Shown: positions 35,171 through 43,369 of the stretch, piece by piece
Layout: every line of letters starts with the position of its first letter
How positions within the stretch are numbered: position 1 is the first letter of the stretch
DNA from: Desulfurococcus mucosus DSM 2162
GTDB lineage: Archaea > Thermoproteota > Thermoprotei_A > Sulfolobales > Desulfurococcaceae
Reading direction: 5' to 3'
Assembly: GCF_000186365.1 (NCBI RefSeq)
Contig: NC_014961.1
Coordinates: 310,001-374,000 of the forward strand
Length of the DNA: 64,000 nt
The notes under the pieces: generated by a model
The model's input: only the letters and a program-made list of their open reading frames with translations
Told to the model about the DNA's origin: nothing
Databases searched by the model: none
Position numbers and translations under genes: made by a program

Positions 35171-36449
35171 TGTTCCTCCCCCTGCTATAGGACTCTCTCA
35201 GAGCCCTCTTAAGCTCCTCGTAGAGATCCTGGTAATACCTCCTACCCTTCTCCCCTCTCTCCTCGTAGAGGAGCCTGAGGATCTCCCGTATTTTCTCAAC
35301 GGGGAGCCCTAGTCTCCCGGCTTGCTCCCTTAGAACCATGTCCTCGATGTCCTCTAGGGTGAGCCCCGTGGCCTGGGGAGGCGGCTGTACACCTGTGAAG
35401 AAGTCTTCGAAGCCGGTTTCACCTGGGAGTCTAATGTAGACTAGTTTACCATGCTTCTGCTGTAGCTCCTGGATGAAGGGGGTGAGGCCGCCTGCCTCCC
35501 CGGTCTTCAACTCCTCGACGTCGATTATGAAGGCGTGGTGGTCTCCATGGGTTTTCACAGCCTGCTCCAAGTATTTCTTCAACTCTTCAATACTGTTGAA
35601 GCCGGTTTTCTCATAGAACACCCTGGGAGCGGACTCGAGCTCCAGGGCTTCCACTGAGGGGATGTCGCCCTCCACGTCGACTAACAGTATTCTTCTCCCA
35701 ACCCCTTTCCCCGATAGCCTTGCAGTATCCCTGAGGTCGTTGATCCCCATGCCTATGGGTGCCCCAGGGTACGCTGTATTCGACTTGAATTTCCTCTCGA
35801 ATGGTATCGGGATGTGCACGTGGCCTAATGCAACATACCTGGTTCCACCTGGAAGAATACTCCAGAGCTCGTTTTCGAGTACATCCATGTCCCCGTATAT
35901 CTCGCTGTAGGCACTTGGCTTGAAGCCAGCGAACTCCACGCTTACATGGGCGAGGACTATGATGGGGGCGCCCCCGGCTTCACCTACACCGGTGAACCTG
36001 ACTCTCCTCTCCTTGATATACCTTGACTCAGCCTGGTTCCTGAAGCCTGGGACACCGTAGAACACGTAGCCGCCTGCCTTAAGCGGGTGGAGCACGAGGT
36101 AGCCCTCCCTCTCCTCATACCTGGTCAGCTTGATTAAGCCTGTTTCACTGTAGAGGTCTAGTACGCCGCGGCCGCCGCGGGCGTTATCGTGGTTTCCTTG
36201 GACGGCCACTACTTCAACCCCGGCTTCACGGAGGCGGCGCAGCCTCCTGGCAACCTCTATCATTAACGTGTAGCTGACAGCATAGTGGTCGAAGAAGTCT
36301 CCTGAGATGAGTAGGGGCGCCCTGTGTTCAAGCGCGTTCTCGAGTATCTCGTCAAGGACATCCATGTATAGCTTGGAGAGAGCGCTCTCCTCGGAGAGAT
36401 TGCAGCCGAGGTGGAGGTCCCCTGTATGGATGAACACCATGCGTGACAC
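35160..36449 (-). CDS. mre11: Mre11 nuclease
   Basis: A 429-residue Mre11/SbcD-type Mn-dependent nuclease, partner of Rad50 in break recognition. All phosphoesterase motifs are present: TGDLHLG (I), SGDFFDHY (II), VQGNHDN (III), LAHVSVE (IV) and ALGHVHIP (V). The C-terminal third (about 280-429) contains the capping domain and a helical Rad50-binding region. Starts at GTG 36449 or ATG 36440; a TATA-like TTATAGAA about 34 nt before the ATG implies a very short leader, so a leaderless message is possible. First gene of mre11-nurA-herA-rad50. Confidence 0.95.
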   Translation of the reverse strand: MSRMVFIHTGDLHLGCNLSEESALSKLYMDVLDEILENALEHRAPLLISGDFFDHYAVSYTLMIEVARRLRRLREAGVEVVAVQGNHDNARGGRGVLDLYSETGLIKLTRYEEREGYLVLHPLKAGGYVFYGVPGFRNQAESRYIKERRVRFTGVGEAGGAPIIVLAHVSVEFAGFKPSAYSEIYGDMDVLENELWSILPGGTRYVALGHVHIPIPFERKFKSNTAYPGAPIGMGINDLRDTARLSGKGVGRRILLVDVEGDIPSVEALELESAPRVFYEKTGFNSIEELKKYLEQAVKTHGDHHAFIIDVEELKTGEAGGLTPFIQELQQKHGKLVYIRLPGETGFEDFFTGVQPPPQATGLTLEDIEDMVLREQAGRLGLPVEKIREILRLLYEERGEKGRRYYQDLYEELKRALRESYSRGRNSGG

Positions 36450-36504
36450 TTCCAGGCACAGTATTCTATAAGGAGAGATGGGTGTGAAAAACCTTGTGTT
36501 GAAG

Positions 36505-37773
36505 CTAGAGGGAGACGCCGTATGCTTCCCGCGCAGCCTTCTTGAACTCCTCTACATCAGGGTTTATCAACGGGGGCTCCGGAGCAGTCTTCCTCACGAT
36601 ATCCGGGTCCTTTAACCCATGCCCTGTGACGAGGACGACGACAACCTCATCCCTGTCTACCTCCCCGTTCTCAACGGCTTTAACCAGCCCGGCTAACCCG
36701 GCTGCACCGCTCGGCTCCGCGAAAACCCCCTCGAGGCCTGCCAGCATCCTCATTGCTTCAACAATATCCCTGTCGCTCACGACTACACCGTACCCGTCTG
36801 TCTTATAGAGGGCTCTTAGACCAGCGTCACCGTCCCACGGGTACGTGTCCTCGAGGCCTGTTGCAATGGTTTCAGGCGGCTTCTCCCACGGCTTTATCCT
36901 TAAGGGATCCGCCCTCTCCATCCACGCTCTTACAAACGGGTGGTTGCCTTCGGGTTGGACTGCTACGAGCCTCGGGTACCCGTCCACCCATCCAACCATG
37001 TTTAAATCCCTGAACCCGTTGAACACCCCTGTCAGCAGGCTTGCCGCACCAGTGGGCACGAACACCTGGCTCGGCACAGTCCAGCCGAGTTGCTCGCTCA
37101 CCTCCATGGAGATGGTTTTCGGCCCCTCAACCTGGTAGGGGTTGAAGACGCCGAAGCTGGGGCTCGGGTAGAACCCGTGTTTCTCGTAGAGGATCCTCAT
37201 CATTTTAACCGTTGGATCCTCTGATTCAACCCATCTAACCTTGAATACCTTTGCACCATAGTAGAGTAGCTGCGCTATCTTACCGTAGCCGGCGAAGTCT
37301 GGGACGAAGGCGTACACCTCTATGCCTGCCCTGGCACCGTAGGCTGCAAGGGATGCAGCAGCATTACCGCTGCTCGCTATCACAGCTCGCTTGAATCCAA
37401 AGTAAACGGCCATCGATACCGAGACGCTCATCGCCCTATCCTTGAAGCTCCCGGTGGGGTTCCTCGTCTCATCCTTGAGGTAGAGGTTCCTTAACCCGAG
37501 TCTCTCCCCGAGCCTCTTAGCCTTGAGGAGAGGCGTACCCCCCTCCCCTAGGGACACCACGTAGTCGCTGCTTGGCACAGGCAGGAACTCCATGTACCTC
37601 CACATGTTGAAGGGCCTGCTTGACAACGCGTCTCTACTGATGGATCTCGATATGGCATCGTAGTCGTACACGATGTCAAGCCTGCCTAGGTCACCGCTTG
37701 GACAGGTCAACGGCTTCTCATCGAGGAGGAATCTTCTACCACACCTACTGCATCGGAGCTCCTTCACATGCAA
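36505..37773 (-). CDS. thrC: Threonine synthase
   Basis: A PLP enzyme converting O-phosphohomoserine to threonine. The PLP lysine is in RNPTGSFKDRAM (Lys111 counting from 37773), the phosphate loop is ASSGNAAASLAAYGA, and TFEE-like C-terminal loops follow. An N-terminal zinc-ribbon CSRCG ... CPSG precedes the catalytic domain as in archaeal ThrC. I place the start at the TTG at 37773, with GGTG seven bases upstream. The longer frame from 37830 would begin inside the TATA box (37818-37825), which cannot be part of the message. Length ~422 residues is normal. Substrate specificity (ThrC versus cysteate synthase) is inferred from the overall pattern. Confidence 0.88.
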   Translation of the reverse strand: MHVKELRCSRCGRRFLLDEKPLTCPSGDLGRLDIVYDYDAISRSISRDALSSRPFNMWRYMEFLPVPSSDYVVSLGEGGTPLLKAKRLGERLGLRNLYLKDETRNPTGSFKDRAMSVSVSMAVYFGFKRAVIASSGNAAASLAAYGARAGIEVYAFVPDFAGYGKIAQLLYYGAKVFKVRWVESEDPTVKMMRILYEKHGFYPSPSFGVFNPYQVEGPKTISMEVSEQLGWTVPSQVFVPTGAASLLTGVFNGFRDLNMVGWVDGYPRLVAVQPEGNHPFVRAWMERADPLRIKPWEKPPETIATGLEDTYPWDGDAGLRALYKTDGYGVVVSDRDIVEAMRMLAGLEGVFAEPSGAAGLAGLVKAVENGEVDRDEVVVVLVTGHGLKDPDIVRKTAPEPPLINPDVEEFKKAAREAYGVSL

Positions 37774-37817
37774 CTTGATGCACCAGGCCTGGCTTAGTGG
37801 AGCGATATGTGGATCCA

Positions 37818-37825
37818 TATATAAA
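37818..37825 (-). promoter_or_regulatory. TATA box of thrC
   Basis: On the reverse strand TTTTTATATATGG forms a strong TATA element. The predicted transcription start, near 37795, is downstream of the two ATG codons that would give the longest open frame, so those cannot be used. Confidence 0.6.
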
Positions 37826-37855
37826 AACATTGAGCGTTAACGCAGGGCTGGAGGC

Positions 37856-38779
37856 CTAGCCCTGCTCCCTATCCCATATGAACTCCACTACTTCATCGTG
37901 CGAGGGCACCTGGTGTGAGCCGAGCTTCCCGATTTTCAAGGCGGCCACGGCGTTACCGTACTGCACAGCCTTCCTAAGGCTGTACCCGCGGAGTATACCG
38001 GTTATGAAGCCTGAGGCGAAGGCGTCGCCGGCCCCCGTTGTGTCTATAACGTTTTCAACACTGTACGCCGGGATATCACCCGTGTACTCCTTGGAGAGCA
38101 CGTAGACTCCTTTACTCCCCCTCTTCAGGAGAATGGATGCACTGGTGTCTCCCGCTATGGTTTTAGCTGCCTCCCTGTAGTCCTCGACGCCCGTCATGAG
38201 CTTTGCCTCCTTCTCGTTGAGCATGACGTAGTCGACGGCTGACACCACGTCCCTCAGCTTCTCCAATCCCTGCGACGCGAGCACTCTACCGGGATCCCAT
38301 GAAATAGTTAACCCATGCTTCCTCGCCACCTCTATAGCCTTCATCGTGGTGTCGAGCCTGAGGCTGGCTATATGCATCCATTTAGCACGTGATATAGCGT
38401 ACTCGCTGATGTCCTCCGGCTGCAGCTCTTCAGCAGCCCCCTTGTACCCGTACATCATTATCTCCCCCTTGTTGTTGATCGCAACTATCGTGAACCCTGT
38501 CTGCGTGAACCCTATTCTAAGCCCGCTTATGTCGACTCCCTCCCTGAGCAGGTCGTCGACTATTATCCTGCCGAAGCTGTCGAAGCCGACTCTCGCTATT
38601 ATGGAGGACTTCATGCCCAGCCTGCTCACGCCTATGGCGACGTTCACGGCTGAGCCGCCGGCCCCCCAGGACTGGTTCAACACCTTGCTCTCTAAGTCCA
38701 CTGAGGGGAACTCGTTGACAACTATCCTTATGTCTACCAGTGCATGCCCTACTGTGACTACGTCGATGTCCCTGCCCAC
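37856..38779 (-). CDS. PfkB-family sugar kinase (possible ATP-dependent phosphofructokinase)
   Basis: A ~307-residue ribokinase/PfkB-family kinase. Signature 1 (WGAGGSAVNVAIGVSRLG) and signature 2 (DTTGAGDAFASGFITGIL, catalytic Asp) are both clear. The adjacent upstream gene, ending 13 bp before, encodes an archaeal FBP aldolase, which suggests this kinase makes fructose-1,6-bisphosphate, as PfkB-type phosphofructokinases do in other Desulfurococcales; ribokinase, adenosine kinase-like or KDG kinase activity are alternatives. GTG at 38779 has GGTGA five bases upstream; GTG 38788 is an alternative start. Confidence 0.85.
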   Translation of the reverse strand: MGRDIDVVTVGHALVDIRIVVNEFPSVDLESKVLNQSWGAGGSAVNVAIGVSRLGMKSSIIARVGFDSFGRIIVDDLLREGVDISGLRIGFTQTGFTIVAINNKGEIMMYGYKGAAEELQPEDISEYAISRAKWMHIASLRLDTTMKAIEVARKHGLTISWDPGRVLASQGLEKLRDVVSAVDYVMLNEKEAKLMTGVEDYREAAKTIAGDTSASILLKRGSKGVYVLSKEYTGDIPAYSVENVIDTTGAGDAFASGFITGILRGYSLRKAVQYGNAVAALKIGKLGSHQVPSHDEVVEFIWDREQG

Positions 38780-38792
38780 CTGGATCACCGGG

Positions 38793-39611
38793 CTACTGCT
38801 CCGCGTACTTCACGGCTTCCTCTGGTGAGGCATCCTCGTGGACAACCTTCATCACAGCCTTCATGGCTCCAGCAGGGTTCCTGTGTCTAAACACGTTTCT
38901 ACCGACGACTACGCCGCGTCCCCCGGCTTTGACAACGTTTTCAACATCCCTCAGGAAGTCTATGAACCTCTCCCTCACCGCGCCGCCGCTCATCAACACT
39001 GGTATTCCAGCGGCTGCCTCAACAACCTCCCTGAAGGATTCGAGGCTACCCGTGTAGTATGTTTTAATGAGGTCGGCCCCGCTCTCGATAGCGGCTCTCA
39101 CACCGTACTTGACTACTTCCACATCATACATGTTCTTTATCGCGGGCCCCCTCGGGTAGGATAGCTGTAGGCATGGATACCCGTATCTCTCAGCCTGCCT
39201 CTTGACCTCGAACCACTGGCGTAGCATTGCATCCTCGTACTGGCTGCCCCAGTAGACGGTTGCTGCAACGGCTTCAGCCCCGAGTGCAACGGCGTCCTCA
39301 ACGTGCCCGAAGACGCTTTGGAGAAGCCTCCCATCCTCCGGCCTCAGGTTGGTTTTACTCGTCACCTTGACTATCAGGCTGGCTCTCCCAGCCCATAGAT
39401 CCCTCGTTATGAAGGCTGCTCCTGGAAGCATCATGACTGCATCTACGCCTGCCTCAACAACCTTACCTATGATCACCCTTGGATCAAGGTATTCACGGGG
39501 GAAGTCCCCTGGCCCGTGTTCAACCCCGTGGTCGAATGCGAAGACAACGCCTCTACCAGTGGGCAGGATCCTCTTGAGCCTGAGGTGTTTCCCAGCTATG
39601 CTGTAGCTCAT
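38793..39611 (-). CDS. Archaeal class I (DhnA-type) fructose-bisphosphate aldolase
   Basis: A 272-residue TIM-barrel aldolase of the DeoC/FbaB (DhnA) family. VVFAFDHGVEHGP is the N-terminal signature, ADLIKTYYTG carries the Schiff-base lysine, and VLMSGGAV plus GGRGVVVGRNVFRH form the phosphate-binding loops. It would interconvert FBP and triose phosphates; the related ADH synthase of aromatic biosynthesis is an alternative, but the neighbouring PfkB kinase favours glycolysis. ATG at 39611 with AGGGGGTTAG upstream and TATA-like TTTAAACAA farther up. First gene of a two-gene operon with the kinase. Confidence 0.88.
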   Translation of the reverse strand: MSYSIAGKHLRLKRILPTGRGVVFAFDHGVEHGPGDFPREYLDPRVIIGKVVEAGVDAVMMLPGAAFITRDLWAGRASLIVKVTSKTNLRPEDGRLLQSVFGHVEDAVALGAEAVAATVYWGSQYEDAMLRQWFEVKRQAERYGYPCLQLSYPRGPAIKNMYDVEVVKYGVRAAIESGADLIKTYYTGSLESFREVVEAAAGIPVLMSGGAVRERFIDFLRDVENVVKAGGRGVVVGRNVFRHRNPAGAMKAVMKVVHEDASPEEAVKYAEQ

Positions 39612-39694
39612 GTCTAACCCCCTGCTAAATGTAATTGTTTAAACGATTAAAATACTGGGGTCCCTTGGAATGCGCCTTCTATTTCAATGAATGA

Positions 39695-40189
39695 TTAAAG
39701 CATGAACAAGGTTTTCAAGAGGCCGATACCCAGGTAGGCTGCGGCGAAGACTATCAGGGAGGCGGCTGCGACACCGGCGTCTATTGCGAGAATAGACTTC
39801 CTCCTGTCGAGGCCTAGGACATATGCGACAAGGCTCCCTGTCCACGCACCTGTAGCGGGGAGGGGTACAGCCACGAACACCATTAAAGCAATGTAGGAGC
39901 CCCTCCTAACCCCCAGCGCCTTCCTCTCACCGAGCCCCCTCAGGAACCCGTAGAGCCTCTTAACCACGGAGGGCATCCATGGCTTCGCAGCCAGCGCGTC
40001 GAGGACGTCGAGGATCGGGAAGGCTGCAAAGGGGACAGCCATGTTTGCTGCTACGGAGAGCAGGAGGCCGTATACCGCTCCCACAGCGTCACCGCTGGTT
40101 GCGATGAGCAGGTAGGGGATGGCTCCTCTCACCTCGCTGATCGGTGCGAACGCGAGTATCATAGCCCAGAGCAGTGTCCACGAATCCAT
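39695..40189 (-). CDS. COG2426-type small membrane (putative small-multidrug export) protein
   Basis: A ~164-residue integral membrane protein of the COG2426/putative small multidrug export family. Hallmarks are APISEVRGAIPYLL in the first helix and VPLPATGAWTGSLVAYVLG later, with about four to five hydrophobic helices. Start set at ATG 40189 with GGTG nine bases upstream; the longer open frame from 40270 would run through the probable promoter. Function in export is annotated by family name only and is not experimentally firm. Confidence 0.8.
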   Translation of the reverse strand: MDSWTLLWAMILAFAPISEVRGAIPYLLIATSGDAVGAVYGLLLSVAANMAVPFAAFPILDVLDALAAKPWMPSVVKRLYGFLRGLGERKALGVRRGSYIALMVFVAVPLPATGAWTGSLVAYVLGLDRRKSILAIDAGVAAASLIVFAAAYLGIGLLKTLFML

Positions 40190-40295
40190 GGTGATGCACC
40201 GTTGAAAGCACACCCGTTGATTGAGGCCTCCAGTATGGCTATGGTTCAAGGGTTTTAATAGATTAATCATAAGAGTGCACGCCCGGTGGGATGAG

Positions 40296-40325
40296 AGTTT
40301 TCATTGATTCAATATAATGAAAACT
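40296..40325. promoter_or_regulatory. Perfect 10-10-10 inverted repeat abutting the ABC-transporter TATA box
   Basis: AGTTTTCATT (40296-40305), ten-base spacer, AATGAAAACT (40316-40325): perfectly complementary ten-base arms centred about 67 bp upstream of the solute-binding protein start. The right arm overlaps the TATA box TTTTATATA (40325-40333) and occupies the BRE position, where a bound factor would block or recruit TFB/TBP. Confidence 0.65.
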
Positions 40326-40376
40326 TTTATATATCAGTACCTACAAGAAATACACATAAGGATAAGGGGTAGTAGT

Positions 40377-41762
40377 ATGAAGACGGGAATCCTCGTCGCA
40401 ATACTCGTAGTCCTAGTAATAGTGTCGGGTGCAGTGGGATTCCTCGCAGGCCAGTCAATGGCGCCGGCAGCCGTTCAGAAAGCATACACGCCGCCGGAGA
40501 CAGTGAAGGCAGCATGGATCTACGTGGGCCCCATAGGTGACGCAGGCTGGACATACATGCATGATATAGGCAGGAAGTACGTTGAGAAGCTGTACGGGGA
40601 GTGGCTTCAAACCACCTACGTGGAGTCTGTCAGCGAGGATCAATTGCTCGGCACCATAGATAGACTGGTGTCCCAGGGCTACAACGTGATCTTCACCACC
40701 TCCTTCGAGTTCATGGATAAGACGATTGAGGCGGGCAAAAAGTACCCGAACGTCATGTTCTTCCACTGCTCCGGCTATAAGAGGGCGCCAAACGTCGGCA
40801 CATACTTCGCCGACCTCTACCAGGTGTACTACTTGAACGGGCTGATGGCCGGAGCCCTCACTAAGACAGGGCAGATAGGCTATGTGGCAGCATACCTGAT
40901 ACCCGAGGTAGTGAGGCACATAAACGCGTTCGCCATAGGCGCCAAGGAGGTCGGCGACGCGCTCGGCAAGAACATAACGGTCCACGTGATAGAGATAGGT
41001 GCATGGTATGATCCGACGAAGGCTGGGCAGGCAGCCGACACATTGAAGACGCAGTACAAGGTGGATGTCTTAGCGTTCACAGAGGACTCGACGAAGATCG
41101 TGGAGTACGGTGAGGCCAACGGGGTCTACGTCTTCAGCCACTACGGTCCAATGCTAAGGTACGGGCCCAACTACGTTGTAAGCGGGCAGATAGTTAGATG
41201 GGAGATAATATACGCTGACATACTCGCCAAGATAAAGGCCGGGATCTATAGGCCGGACAACCTTGACAAAGTCGACTACTGGTACCTCTTGAGCTCCGGT
41301 GCCGTCGACCTAGGCGCCGACATAGCTGACGACGGTAGCATAGTGATGATCAACCCGAAGTACATTGACACCTTGAAGAGCATACAGGTAACAGATAAGC
41401 TGACCGGTGAAAAACTCAGCGTGTACGACCTAGTCATGAGGAGATACTGGCAGATGAAGGCAGCCTTCACAGTGGTACCCCTCGAGGAGACAGCGGCAAC
41501 CCACAAGTATGAGAACATCTCCAGTATAAGCATGGAGTGGGGCGGTAAGATAGGGACCAAGCCCTACCCGATAGCACCAGTGTTCGACCCGTTCAGGGGG
41601 CCGTTCACAGCCTACTGCCTCAACCCGCCGGATAAAGCTGTCTCAACATACTGCGCCGGCAAACCACAGGGTACACAGGTATCGTTCCCAGCTGGATACA
41701 TGGCGGGACACGACGACCTATGGAACATGGACTACTTCGTGACATGGGTGGTTAAACACTAG
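40377..41762 (+). CDS. BMP-family (basic membrane protein) ABC transporter solute-binding protein
   Basis: A ~461-residue extracytoplasmic binding protein of the BMP/PnrA family, whose members bind purine nucleosides. An N-terminal hydrophobic segment from MKTGILVAILVVL acts as signal/anchor; there is no lipobox cysteine, so it is probably held by the uncleaved helix. The two-lobed BMP domain begins at VKAAWIYVGPIGDAGW and continues through GYVAAYLIPEVVRHINAF and DPTKAGQAADTL. Start set at ATG 40377 with GGGGTAG upstream; an earlier ATG at 40317 lies before the TATA box and cannot be used. Heads an operon with a duplicated ATPase and two permeases, the typical nucleoside importer set. Confidence 0.88.
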   Translation: MKTGILVAILVVLVIVSGAVGFLAGQSMAPAAVQKAYTPPETVKAAWIYVGPIGDAGWTYMHDIGRKYVEKLYGEWLQTTYVESVSEDQLLGTIDRLVSQGYNVIFTTSFEFMDKTIEAGKKYPNVMFFHCSGYKRAPNVGTYFADLYQVYYLNGLMAGALTKTGQIGYVAAYLIPEVVRHINAFAIGAKEVGDALGKNITVHVIEIGAWYDPTKAGQAADTLKTQYKVDVLAFTEDSTKIVEYGEANGVYVFSHYGPMLRYGPNYVVSGQIVRWEIIYADILAKIKAGIYRPDNLDKVDYWYLLSSGAVDLGADIADDGSIVMINPKYIDTLKSIQVTDKLTGEKLSVYDLVMRRYWQMKAAFTVVPLEETAATHKYENISSISMEWGGKIGTKPYPIAPVFDPFRGPFTAYCLNPPDKAVSTYCAGKPQGTQVSFPAGYMAGHDDLWNMDYFVTWVVKH

Positions 41763-41862
41763 ACGCCAGCCGGGCTCCCCTGTAGGTGAAACGGTTTTTA
41801 ATCCTCTCCCTCCTTATCATACATATCAATAAGGATGAGTAATAACCAGGGTGTCCTAGGAA

Positions 41863-42792
41863 GTGGGATCCGAGAAGCCACTGGTATCCGTGAGAAACAT
41901 ATCGAAGTCCTTCCCGGGTGGGATAGTAGCATTGGATAAAGTGAGCTTCGACGTCTACAGGGGCGAGATAGTGGCGTTGCTGGGCGAGAACGGTGCAGGT
42001 AAGTCGACTATCGTGAAGATACTGTACGGCATCTACTTCCCGGACGAGGGCGAGGTCTACGTTGACTCGAGGAAAGCAGTGTTCTACAATCCACTTGACG
42101 CTATAAGAAGCGGCATCGTAATGGTGTCTCAGATACCGCAGCTCATAGACAGGTTGACTGTGAGGGAGAACCTTGCAATAGGCTTAAGGCTCCTCGGCCT
42201 CAGCGGGCTGTCTAGTACTTCAAGGATAGATGAGAAAGCCAGAAAGGTCAGCGAGGAGATCGGTATGAGAATAGACCTCAACGCTAAGACATGGAGGCTC
42301 ACGTACACGCAGAAGCAGATGGTTGAGATACTCAGAGCGTTCCTGCTTAACGCTAAGCTGGTGATGCTCGATGAGGCTTTAACATACCTTCCGCTCGAGG
42401 AGAGACGCAGGTTCTACGTGATCCTCGAGGCCTTCAAGAAGAACGGGGGCTCCAGCCTAGTGATAACGCATAAGATCACTGAGGCACTGGAGATAGCTGA
42501 CAGGATAATAGTGTTGAGGAGGGGGAGGCTTTCAGGCGTGTTGAGCCGTGAGGAGGCAAGCATTGAGAAGGTGAGGGAGCTAATGTTCGGTGAGGAAGCC
42601 GGCAAGATAACGTATGAGAGGCTGCCGTCCAGCCCCCCTCTCGACCAGCAGTGTATCACGGTGGAGGACCTGGTAGTGGTCGACGAGTACGGTAGAAGGG
42701 TTGTCGACGGTGCAAGGATATCCGTGAGGAAAGGCGAGGTAGTCGGCATAGCGGGTGTAGCGGGCAGAAGGAGCTCCTCCAAGCCGTTGTAG
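41863..42792 (+). CDS. Nucleoside/sugar-type ABC transporter ATPase, N-terminal part (gene disrupted by frameshift)
   Basis: Encodes the first nucleotide-binding domain and the start of the second of a YufO/RbsA-like double ATPase (~500 residues). Walker A LLGENGAGKSTIVKILYG (about residues 36-53), a degenerate signature (LTYTQKQMVEIL) and Walker B AKLVMLDEALTYLP are intact in domain 1. Domain 2 begins at ITVEDLVVVDEYG and reads RKGEVVGIAGVAG, then shifts frame at about 42765 and stops at 42792. The -1 frame continues in perfect register (QKELLQAVVGL) into the following fragment. Start GTG 41863. A genuine mutation, a sequencing error or programmed frameshifting could explain it. Confidence 0.82.
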   Translation: MGSEKPLVSVRNISKSFPGGIVALDKVSFDVYRGEIVALLGENGAGKSTIVKILYGIYFPDEGEVYVDSRKAVFYNPLDAIRSGIVMVSQIPQLIDRLTVRENLAIGLRLLGLSGLSSTSRIDEKARKVSEEIGMRIDLNAKTWRLTYTQKQMVEILRAFLLNAKLVMLDEALTYLPLEERRRFYVILEAFKKNGGSSLVITHKITEALEIADRIIVLRRGRLSGVLSREEASIEKVRELMFGEEAGKITYERLPSSPPLDQQCITVEDLVVVDEYGRRVVDGARISVRKGEVVGIAGVAGRRSSSKPL

Positions 42793-42863
42793 GGCTCGTC
42801 AAGGCGAGCAGCGGCAGGATAACGGTTCTCGGGAGAGACGTCACCAATAAAGGGGTTGACCAC

Positions 42864-43367
42864 GTGAGGAGGCTGGGCGTAGGCTACATCCCTGACATAC
42901 CGCTTAGACACGGGGTTTCATCAGACAACACGATACTGGAGAACATGGCGGCGCTCTTCCAGAGGGATAAGATGCTGATAGAGTGGGAGAAGGCCCGTGA
43001 GCTAACGGTTGAGATAATGAAGAGGTATCAGGTCCTTGCAAGGAACGAGGAGACACCGGTTAAAGTCCTCTCAGGAGGCAACATCATGAAGGTGATTGTC
43101 GGCAGGGAGCTGGAGTACAGTAGGAGCGCGCTGGTGGCGTATAACCCGACGAGGGCGCTCGACGAGGTGACCGCTGTAACGGTTCGAAGGGTGATCAAGG
43201 CTAAGGCCATTAATGAGAAGATAGGCGTGTTATTCGCCAGCGAGGACCTCGACGAGGTCTTCCAGCTAAGCGACACAATATACGTGATGAACTCTGGGAG
43301 AGTCTACGGGCCCTTCAACGCCGAGACAGCTAGAAGGGAGGAGATAGAGCACCTCATGGTGATGTAG
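42864..43367 (+). CDS. Same ABC ATPase, C-terminal part (second nucleotide-binding domain fragment)
   Basis: The remainder of the double ATPase in the -1 frame. The open frame actually resumes homologous sequence at about 42765 (GQKELLQAVVGLVK), and GTG 42864 is merely the first start codon in it, preceded by GGGGTTGA. It contains the second-domain signature VLSGGNIMKVIVGREL, NPTRALDEVTAVTV (Walker B region) and LFASEDLDEVFQLSDTIYVM, the usual H-loop substitute of sugar/nucleoside-type ATPases. Translated alone it would lack the P-loop region. The permease gene begins 2 nt after its stop, so the operon is otherwise intact, which argues for a recent lesion or recoding. Confidence 0.75.
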   Translation: MRRLGVGYIPDIPLRHGVSSDNTILENMAALFQRDKMLIEWEKARELTVEIMKRYQVLARNEETPVKVLSGGNIMKVIVGRELEYSRSALVAYNPTRALDEVTAVTVRRVIKAKAINEKIGVLFASEDLDEVFQLSDTIYVMNSGRVYGPFNAETARREEIEHLMVM

Positions 43368-43369
43368 TC

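Noticed and set aside
40455-40985. 176-residue reverse frame over the BMP protein
   Set aside because: Antisense shadow; the plus-strand frame has clear BMP-family motifs and promoter.
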